From DAHUXT01 sp036378295 (GTDB taxonomy: Bacteria; Chloroflexota; Ktedonobacteria; Ktedonobacterales; JADMIN01): a stretch of 12,242 bases of DNA. Positions 7,133 to 12,242 of this stretch are shown one piece after another (position 1 is the first letter of the stretch; every line of letters begins with the position of its first letter). The position numbers and the translations under genes are program-made. The stretch lies in assembly GCA_036378295.1 (NCBI GenBank), contig DASUWS010000344.1, positions 1-12,242 of the forward strand, read 5' to 3'. The notes beneath the pieces are model-generated. The model saw nothing but the letters and a program-made list of their open reading frames with translations. It was not told the origin of the DNA and made no database searches.

Positions 7133-7187
7133 GCATGCGATGTGTTCGTGATGAGTTTGTGATGAGTTTGCGATCGAGATGCGAATC
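7133..7187. repeat. Five 11-bp-phased TGYGAT motifs
   Basis: A 6-bp core recurs at exactly 11-bp steps: TGCGAT at 7136, CGTGAT at 7147, TGTGAT at 7158, TGCGAT at 7169 and TGCGAA at 7180. The middle units share more (GTTCGTGATGA, GTTTGTGATGA, GTTTGCGATCG at 7144, 7155 and 7166). Spacing close to one helical turn puts all cores on one face of the DNA, as in sites bound by tandem response-regulator dimers. The array sits 77 bp upstream of the -35 box of the CoA ligase promoter and 133 bp upstream of the KGG start, so it could serve either gene. Confidence 0.6.
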
Positions 7188-7200
7188 CATGAAACTCTGC

Positions 7201-7233
7201 CGATAAACAGAGCCATTGGCGGCTCTCTTATCG
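7201..7233. promoter_or_regulatory. Strong inverted repeat / hairpin
   Basis: CGATAA (7201-7206) pairs with TTATCG (7228-7233), and AGAGCC (7209-7214) pairs with GGCTCT (7221-7226), around a 6-nt ATTGGC loop. A small asymmetric bulge (AC opposite C) separates the two 6-bp stems. No T-tract follows on either strand, so a terminator is unlikely. It ends 28 bp before the -35 box of the ligase promoter, where an operator or a DNA-bending element would fit. Confidence 0.45.
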
Positions 7234-7261
7234 CCTGTGTGATTCTCCCCTGGCCTCTGGT

Positions 7262-7290
7262 TTGACCTCACACGGCTGCACGTCTATACT
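7262..7290 (+). promoter_or_regulatory. Sigma70-type promoter of the CoA ligase gene
   Basis: TTGACC (7262-7267) and TATACT (7285-7290) are separated by the ideal 17 bp and each match the consensus at five of six positions. Transcription would start near 7297, giving a leader of about 62 nt before ATG 7359. This is the best promoter-like sequence in the window. Confidence 0.8.
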
Positions 7291-7358
7291 CTTCTACAAT
7301 CAGAACGGGACCCTTCTTGGTGCAGTGCCGCGCAGATTTTCCGCTGGAGGTGATCGCC

Positions 7359-8999
7359 ATGTCGCACGCTTCGTCCAGCTCAGCAGGCAGCCAGGCGCAG
7401 AGCTTGCCGGATGAGTACAACGTCACTGCCGCGTTTATCGATGGCGCGCTTGCGCGTGGATGGGGGGACCGCCCCGCTATTCGCACACAGACGGGGACGT
7501 GGACCTACGCGCAGCTGGCCGAGCAGGTGAATCGGGCAGGCAATGGACTCAGCGCGCTGGGAGTGGAGATGGAGCACCGTGTGGCGGTGCTGCTCTATGA
7601 TTCACCCGAGTTTGCCGCCGCGTTCTTCGGCGCGATTCGACTCGGCGCGGTCCCTGTTCCCTTCAATACGCAGCTACGGCCACAAGACTATCTCTACTTG
7701 TTGAATGACAGCCGGGCGCGGGTGCTGGTGGCGGAGCCTGACCTCTGGCAGCAGATCGCGCCGCTGCGGCGACAAATGCCGTTCCTGAGGCATGTCGTGC
7801 TGGTGCGTCGTGATGGCGCGGTGGGGGGTGATCCCAGCGCGGTAGACTATGCGGCGCTGCTCTCTGGTGCCTCGGCCACGCTGGCGACCGCACCAACGAC
7901 TCGCGATGACGCTGCCTTCTGGCTCTATAGCTCCGGCAGCACGGGCTTCCCCAAAGGGTGCGTTCACCTGCAGCATGATATGGAGGTCTGCGTCGAGCAG
8001 TACGCGCGACCAATCCTCCAGTTGACCGCCGACGACATCACCTTCTCTGCCGCCAAGCTCTTCTTTGCCTATGGGCTGGGCAACGGACTCTACTTCCCGC
8101 TGGCGGCAGGCGCGAGCGCCGTCCATTATGCCGGACGTGTCACACCAGAATCCGCATTCCAGGTCATCTCGCAGCAACATCCCACCGTCTTTTTCGGCGT
8201 GCCGACGCTCTACGCCGCCATGTTGGCGATGCCGGATGCCGAGAAGAAATACGACACCTCGTCGCTGCGGCTCTGCGTCTCCGCAGGCGAGTCGCTGCCC
8301 GCCGAGCTGTTTACCCGCTGGAAGGAGCGGTTTGGCGTCGAGATTCTGGATGGTATCGGCAGCACCGAGATCTTGCATATCTTCATCTCGAATGTCGCGG
8401 GGCAGGTCGTCCCGGGCAGCTCCGGACAGCTAGTGCCAGGATATGAGGCGAAGATCGTCGATGAGCATGGCCAGCCCGTCCCGCGCGGCGAGATCGGCAA
8501 CCTGATGATCGCGGGCGATAGCGTCTGTTCGCAGTACTGGAACAAGCACGAGCGCACGAAAGCGACGATCAACGGGCCGTGGATCGCGACGGGCGACAAA
8601 TACTATCAAGACGAGCAGGGCAACTACTGGTATGGTGGGCGTTCGGACGATATGCTCAAGGTCAGCGGCCAGTGGGTCTCGCCGGTCGAGGTGGAGGCGG
8701 CGCTGGTGGCCTATCCCGCCGTGCTCGAAGCGGCGGTCGTCGGGGCCGAAGACGACGAGGGGCTGGTGAAGCCGTACGCATTCGTCGTGCTCAAGCAGGA
8801 TCAGCCCGAATCCGAGGCGATGAAAGAGATGCTGAAGCAGCACGTCAAGACGACGCTGCAACCGCATAAATATCCACGCTGGATCTCGTTCGTCTCGGAA
8901 CTGCCCAAAACGGCAACCGGCAAGATTCAGCGCTACCGCCTGCGCGAGCAACTGGCCGAGTCGGGAGCGGGTCCCAGCACGGATGGCGACGCGCTGTAA
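7359..8999 (+). CDS. Benzoate-CoA ligase family protein
   Basis: This 546-residue acyl-adenylate-forming enzyme would activate an aromatic acid (benzoate or a substituted benzoate) to its CoA thioester with ATP. Core motifs are in the expected order: A3 'YSSGSTGFPKG' (190-200), A5 'GIGSTE' (332-337), A7 'TGD' (411-413), the hinge and A8 region 'GGRSDDMLKVSGQWVSPVEVE' (426-446), and A10 'PKTATGKIQ' with catalytic Lys522. The 'FSAAKLFFAYGLGNGLYFPLAAGA' stretch and the overall length fit the benzoate-CoA ligase family. No signal peptide is seen; it should be cytoplasmic. ATG 7359 is chosen because GGAGGTGAT at 7346-7354 is a near-perfect Shine-Dalgarno, and the promoter at 7262-7290 fits. The frame extends upstream to 7317. 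No hydroxylase, reductase or ring-cleavage gene is nearby, so the exact substrate and pathway cannot be told from context. Confidence 0.93.
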   Translation: MSHASSSSAGSQAQSLPDEYNVTAAFIDGALARGWGDRPAIRTQTGTWTYAQLAEQVNRAGNGLSALGVEMEHRVAVLLYDSPEFAAAFFGAIRLGAVPVPFNTQLRPQDYLYLLNDSRARVLVAEPDLWQQIAPLRRQMPFLRHVVLVRRDGAVGGDPSAVDYAALLSGASATLATAPTTRDDAAFWLYSSGSTGFPKGCVHLQHDMEVCVEQYARPILQLTADDITFSAAKLFFAYGLGNGLYFPLAAGASAVHYAGRVTPESAFQVISQQHPTVFFGVPTLYAAMLAMPDAEKKYDTSSLRLCVSAGESLPAELFTRWKERFGVEILDGIGSTEILHIFISNVAGQVVPGSSGQLVPGYEAKIVDEHGQPVPRGEIGNLMIAGDSVCSQYWNKHERTKATINGPWIATGDKYYQDEQGNYWYGGRSDDMLKVSGQWVSPVEVEAALVAYPAVLEAAVVGAEDDEGLVKPYAFVVLKQDQPESEAMKEMLKQHVKTTLQPHKYPRWISFVSELPKTATGKIQRYRLREQLAESGAGPSTDGDAL

Positions 9000-9228
9000 G
9001 AAGTGAAGCTCCGTGGAGCGTATATCCCCAGGGAGCGGCGACCGGGACTGTACAATGTAGGATTAGCCGCAGGGCTTCTGGCTACGGCATCCCTTGCCCA
9101 CCACGTCATTCACCCGCGCCAACCCGAAGGCTGGCAGAGGCGTCCGGGGCGTACAAGCTCGCCGGATAGCGTGCCCGCTGTTCGCCGCGACGCTCGCCCA
9201 TACTCTCCCCCACTGTGAGAAGGGGAAC
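9000..9228. other. Intergenic region, no gene seen
   Basis: The gap lies between the convergent CoA ligase and acetyltransferase genes. It contains a minor 5-bp hairpin (GCTCC/GGAGC, 9008-9019) just after the ligase stop. An open frame at 9003-9218 lacks a ribosome binding site and any recognisable domain. Nothing else stands out. Confidence 0.6.
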
Positions 9229-9260
9229 CGGACCTGGAGGGTATGCTACTCCAGCGTCCG
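9229..9260. terminator. Hairpin over the acetyltransferase stop codon
   Basis: CGGAC plus CTGGAG (9229-9239) pairs with CTCCAG (9249-9254) and, after a one-base bulge, GTCCG (9256-9260), making an 11-bp stem with a 9-nt loop. The loop holds the stop codon of the - strand acetyltransferase gene. It lies between convergent genes and could stop transcription from both sides, but no good T-tract follows on either strand. Confidence 0.4.
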
Positions 9261-9812
9261 TATCACGCGGCAGGGGTTGCCCGCGGCGAAGACGTTGGTT
9301 GGGATGTCGCGGGTAACGACGCTACCCGCCCCGATGGTCGTATTCGCGCCGATGGTCACTCCGGGGCAGACGATCACGCCGCCGCCAAGCCAGACGTTAT
9401 CGCCGATAGTGATCGGCGCCGAGAGTTCTGGTCCGGTGATGCGCTCCGCCGCCGCGAGCGGGTGAGTCGCCGCCAGCAGCTGCACGCCTGGGCCGCACTG
9501 CACGTTGTCGCCGATGCGCACCTCATTGCAGTCGAGGATGACACCGTTGAAGTTCATGTAGAAGTTTTCGCCGAGAGAGACATTGGCGCCGTAATCACAG
9601 TGAAACGGCGGCTCGATAAAGAAATGCTTCCCGGTTGCGCCAAACAACTCGCGCAGCAGAGACGCGCGCAGATCACCTTCATCTTCGCGCGTCTGGTTGT
9701 ACTGTCTCGTGAGCCGTCGCGCGCGCATCCGGAGCGCCGTCAATTCAGCATCATCGGCGATGTACAATTCGCCCGCCAGCATTTTCTCGCGTTCGGTACG
9801 CTCAGCCACCAT
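9246..9812 (-). CDS. maa: Maltose O-acetyltransferase-like enzyme
   Basis: This protein of 188 residues belongs to the left-handed beta-helix (hexapeptide repeat) acetyltransferases, closest in layout to maltose/galactoside acetyltransferases. It would transfer acetyl from acetyl-CoA to a sugar hydroxyl. It has the N-terminal Mac domain ('REKMLAGELYIADDAELTALRMRARRLTRQYN', about 8-39), the 'FIEPPFHCDYGANVSLGENFYMNFN' segment, the catalytic His117 in 'LLAATHPL', and hexapeptide coils ending in 'GVTIGANTTIGAGSVVTRDIPTNVFAAGNPCRVI'. The frame opens at an ATG at 9860, but the ATG at 9812 starts where family members start and has AAAGGG just upstream, so I prefer it. The physiological acceptor sugar cannot be inferred. 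The gene lies 71 bp downstream of the exonuclease gene on the same strand. Confidence 0.88.
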   Translation of the reverse strand: MVAERTEREKMLAGELYIADDAELTALRMRARRLTRQYNQTREDEGDLRASLLRELFGATGKHFFIEPPFHCDYGANVSLGENFYMNFNGVILDCNEVRIGDNVQCGPGVQLLAATHPLAAAERITGPELSAPITIGDNVWLGGGVIVCPGVTIGANTTIGAGSVVTRDIPTNVFAAGNPCRVIRTLE

Positions 9813-9883
9813 GTGCCCTTTCGAGGAGTATGAGAGGATATCCAACGGTAGATTCGTCATGACGCACGGTATGACCTGTGGTG

Positions 9884-11080
9884 TTACTTCCCGGACGTGG
9901 AATCATCGCCATTTGCGCCGAAGTGGGCACGGAGCGCCGACCGCCAGTCATCCTGGGGATGGACATCGCTCTCGCCATCGCCTTCAGCCGTCCAGCGAGC
10001 AGGCTCCGCCGTGCCCCCCTCGCGTGTCAGCTTGCCTGTCCCCTGCGCGCCCCTATGCTCCAGCGCGTGGTGAGCCGCCGCGCGCACGTCTTCAACATCA
10101 TCATGCATCAATGCCTGAAGCGTTGGGCGAGCGTCGTCATCGTGCAGGCGACCGAGCGCGCGGGCAGCGGTAGCCCGTTCTTCGGAGGCGGGCGAGGTCA
10201 GATAGGGACGCACGTCCTCAGCCATCCCCTTCAATCCCAACTCGCCAATCACACGGAAGATGCGGACGCGCTGTGAAGGATGCCGCATGTGCGCTAGCGC
10301 CGCGCGCAGATCACGCACCACAGCCTGCGTCTTGCCGCTCAGCCCCGCTTCGGCCACTGCCATCTCGGCGGACCTGCCACGCCCGCCCTCCAGGAATGGG
10401 CGCAGCCAGTCCGCTACCTGTGGCGTAGACTCTTCCGCGCCAACCTCATGCAGATCCAGCGCCCAGGGATAATTCTCGCGCAGCCAGCCATAGAGGACGT
10501 AGGTCATCTGGGCGTCACGCGCCGCATACGCCACCATTGCCGTTGTCAGCGGACGCCTGCCCCAGTCGGCGCGTTGCAGACTTTTATCCAGCCGCACGCC
10601 GCAGGCACGCTGGAGCATCGCCTGCAAGCCGGACTCGCTCTGTCCGAAGATCGAGCGGCTGGCAGCCTCCAGATCGACGTAGTGGCGGGCGACCAGGCCA
10701 CGCGTCGCCAGCATGCGCGCGTCGGCGCTGACGCCGTGAAACAGCTTGAGGATCTCTGGCGATTCCAGTGGATCGCGCAGTTGCGAGAGGTCGTACAGGC
10801 GGAGAGCATCCACGACCCAGGCGGTGCGGTGGTCGTCGTCAATGGCGAATTGCAGCAGCGAGAGGCGATGAGCGGGATCGCCCGCATTGCGTATCCGCAA
10901 CTGCACGAATTCCGCGTCAATGGCAAGCACAGACGCCTTGCCCAGCGTCCGGGAAAGCTCGCGCAGATCTGATGGACGATCAATATAAAGCCGACGCTTC
11001 CACTCGGGGGCCACCACTGGCGGCGCACTCAAACCACGATAGCCCGCTTCAATATCGGCCGTTTCCCGGCCCCTCGCCAT
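9884..11080 (-). CDS. RNase D-like 3'-5' exonuclease with HEAT repeats
   Basis: This 398-residue protein has an N-terminal DEDDy exonuclease domain (about 25-205). Numbered from ATG 11080, Exo I is 'LAIDAEFVQ' (Asp55, Glu57), Exo II is 'KLFHGVSADARML' (Asp120) and Exo III is 'YAARD' (Tyr185, Asp189), so all catalytic residues are present. Such domains digest RNA or DNA 3' to 5', as RNase D does in tRNA and stable-RNA 3' trimming. Instead of the usual HRDC domains, the C-terminal part (about 250-345) looks like HEAT / PBS-lyase-type repeats ('MRHPSQRVRIFRVIGELGLKG', 'EERATAARALGRLHDDDARPTLQALMHDD', 'VEDVRAAAHHAL'), followed by a polar, probably disordered tail. ATG 11080 has AGGTGG 7 nt upstream; a GTG at 11089 is the alternative. 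A promoter candidate lies at 11200-11228 on this strand. Confidence 0.87.
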   Translation of the reverse strand: MARGRETADIEAGYRGLSAPPVVAPEWKRRLYIDRPSDLRELSRTLGKASVLAIDAEFVQLRIRNAGDPAHRLSLLQFAIDDDHRTAWVVDALRLYDLSQLRDPLESPEILKLFHGVSADARMLATRGLVARHYVDLEAASRSIFGQSESGLQAMLQRACGVRLDKSLQRADWGRRPLTTAMVAYAARDAQMTYVLYGWLRENYPWALDLHEVGAEESTPQVADWLRPFLEGGRGRSAEMAVAEAGLSGKTQAVVRDLRAALAHMRHPSQRVRIFRVIGELGLKGMAEDVRPYLTSPASEERATAARALGRLHDDDARPTLQALMHDDVEDVRAAAHHALEHRGAQGTGKLTREGGTAEPARWTAEGDGESDVHPQDDWRSALRAHFGANGDDSTSGK

Positions 11081-11199
11081 TCCATCCACCTTTCACCCAG
11101 CCGATGCGATGCCGTGCCCCGTCCTTACCTGACTCGTTTGCTGCTCTCACATCTGGCGGGTGCTCATCACGTATTCCGGCATGAACATATTCAACTTCA

Positions 11200-11228
11200 A
11201 GTATACGAAGTGTGGCTCAGAATCGCAA
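11200..11228 (-). promoter_or_regulatory. Possible promoter of the exonuclease gene
   Basis: On the - strand, TTGCGA (11228-11223) and TATACT (11205-11200) are separated by 17 bp, matching the sigma70 consensus at four and five of six positions. Transcription would start near 11193, about 113 nt before the gene. It lies just beyond the stop codon of the phosphatase gene, so the exonuclease may be transcribed separately from it. Confidence 0.5.
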
Positions 11229-11233
11229 ATTGC

Positions 11234-11839
11234 TCATGCGCCGCCCTGATCTCCGCTTCGCTCAGGCAGACGCATGCGCGCTTCGAGCAGTGTGAAACCC
11301 GGTACGGAGAAAACTACCCACGCGGGCAGGTTGAGGTGCCACCAGAAGTTCATTGGGTCCACCGGGTTATCGGTGGTGCTCTGTGAGGCGACGAAGAGCG
11401 AAAGCACTGTGCCATGTGTGAAGATGGCGATATCGCCGTAGGGGTGAGTTGCGAGCGCGCTCTCAACGGCCTTTGTGAAGCGGACGAGTGCCTGGCGTGC
11501 TGTCTCCTCGCCAAAGACCAGCGTATCTGGCTCGGCAAAGAAGCGCGCCATCGTCGCCTGAAACATTTCGTGGCCCATGTAGCTAGCCGTACGCCGCTCA
11601 TGCTCGTGCAGGCCAGCCATAATCTCTACCGGCAGGCCCAGGCGGTCGGCCAGCGGTTGCGCGGTCTGTTGCGCTTTTGGTTCGTCGCTGGCGAGGATTG
11701 CGGCGGACGCGTAGGGCGCGAGGAGGTCTGCCAGCCGCTCGGCATCGGCCTGCCTGGTAGGCGAGAGCGCCCATTCGCGGGCCGGAACGTTCGGCTGCTG
11801 TTCGGACGCCGCGTGGCGAACAAGCATCAGTTTGCGCAT
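11234..11839 (-). CDS. Histidine phosphatase family protein
   Basis: This 201-residue protein belongs to the histidine phosphatase (phosphoglycerate mutase-like) superfamily, which hydrolyses or transfers phosphate through a phospho-histidine. The N-terminal motif is 'LMLVRHA' (Arg8 and nucleophile His9; Ala replaces the usual Gly of RHG). 'SDEPKAQQTA' (51-60) matches the common S-x-x-x-R-A-x-Q-T segment but with Lys in place of Arg. Acidic residues in 'LHEHER' (77-82) and the second catalytic His142 in 'FTHGT' complete the site. The substrate is unknown; the family includes sugar-phosphate, nucleotide and cofactor phosphatases. The start is clear: AGGAGGG (11855-11849) lies 9 nt upstream of ATG 11839. 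It is divergent from the GNAT gene across about 83 bp. Confidence 0.9.
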   Translation of the reverse strand: MRKLMLVRHAASEQQPNVPAREWALSPTRQADAERLADLLAPYASAAILASDEPKAQQTAQPLADRLGLPVEIMAGLHEHERRTASYMGHEMFQATMARFFAEPDTLVFGEETARQALVRFTKAVESALATHPYGDIAIFTHGTVLSLFVASQSTTDNPVDPMNFWWHLNLPAWVVFSVPGFTLLEARMRLPERSGDQGGA

Positions 11840-11922
11840 ATCGTATATCCCTCCTGATTGTTGGCTGCCAGATGCTATGGTACACCGGGAGATATAAGCA
11901 TGGGCGCATCAGGAGGACTACC

Positions 11923-12242
11923 ATGGCTGAGATTCGTCCGCTGCGCGCAGGCGAAGTAGACGAGCAATTGATCGGGCGTCTCATCACCGGTTATGCCACC
12001 ACCGAGGTCTATCGGATTATCCGCGACGAGACGCCAGACGCAATCCGCTTCGAGCTACGCCTGGCCCCGCTGGAGCGGCCATTCGTCAAGCGCTATCCGC
12101 TCGACTCCGAAGTGGTGCGGAATTATCAGAGGCTTGTCACGGCGGGACATGCCTTCGGCGCATTCGTGGAAGAGACATGCGTTGGCATCGCGCTGAGCGA
12201 GCCACAGCAGTGGAACCGCAGCCTCGTCGTGCAGGAGTTCCA
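11923..12242 (+). CDS. GNAT family acetyltransferase, 5' part
   Basis: This frame begins at ATG 11923 with AGGAGG at 11911-11916, 6 nt upstream, and runs off the right edge, so only 106 residues are visible. The end of the visible part, 'GAFVEETCVGIALSEPQQWNRSLVVQEF', resembles the beta-strand and W-N-x-S/T-L region that leads into the acetyl-CoA-binding core of GNAT N-acetyltransferases of the streptothricin-acetyltransferase type. The acetyl-CoA pyrophosphate loop (Q/RxxGxG/A) would lie beyond the window, so the family call rests on the N-terminal half only. It is divergent from the histidine phosphatase gene. Confidence 0.75.
   Translation, partial: MAEIRPLRAGEVDEQLIGRLITGYATTEVYRIIRDETPDAIRFELRLAPLERPFVKRYPLDSEVVRNYQRLVTAGHAFGAFVEETCVGIALSEPQQWNRSLVVQEF

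Noticed and set aside
9003..9218. Open frame of 71 codons after the CoA ligase with a short hydrophobic segment
   Set aside because: GTG start with no ribosome binding site, a proline/arginine-rich end and no recognisable family.
9243..9833. Open frame of 196 codons on the + strand
   Set aside because: Antisense to the acetyltransferase gene, which has its catalytic His and hexapeptide repeats.

Overview
The window is about 12.2 kb of GC-rich bacterial DNA with short intergenic gaps and strong GGAGG-type ribosome binding sites. It looks like ordinary chromosome: there is no transposase, integrase, phage gene, tRNA, rRNA or CRISPR array. The mix of genes would fit a soil or mat Chloroflexota bacterium (Ktedonobacteria or relatives): an MmyB-type regulator, a DUF1786 protein, a KGG stress protein, an NYN-domain protein with an acidic insertion, and an RNase D-like protein with HEAT repeats. 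This placement is inferred from gene content and is only weakly supported; no marker gene is present.

Layout. (1) 121-2531, + strand: a SnoaL/NTF2-like protein, then an MmyB-type XRE regulator and an alpha/beta hydrolase that probably form one operon, with a repeat-and-dyad operator candidate in front of the regulator. (2) 2804-5202, + strand: an NYN-domain (PIN-like) protein followed 11 bp later by a DUF1786 actin-fold protein. (3) 5272-6597, + strand: a predicted lipoprotein and a four-helix membrane protein, neither recognised. (4) A small KGG stress protein on the - strand (6794-7000), convergent with the membrane protein and divergent from (5) a benzoate-CoA ligase family enzyme (7359-8999). 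The enzyme has a near-consensus sigma70 promoter and a near-perfect Shine-Dalgarno. The 358-bp divergent region holds five copies of a TGYGAT-like motif spaced exactly 11 bp apart, and a strong 12-bp hairpin. (6) 9246-11839, - strand: maltose acetyltransferase-like enzyme, a DEDDy exonuclease fused to HEAT repeats, and a histidine phosphatase. (7) 11923 to the right edge, + strand: the start of a GNAT acetyltransferase.

How the genes work together. The likeliest functional units are regulator plus hydrolase (sensing and turning over a small molecule) and NYN plus DUF1786 (possible cotranscription, function unknown). The CoA ligase stands alone: no other aromatic-degradation gene is in view, so its product must be handled elsewhere. 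I see no obvious new defence or biosynthetic system. The most distinctive signals are the 11-bp-phased motif array at 7136-7185, the acidic insertion that splits the NYN domain, and the exonuclease-HEAT fusion.
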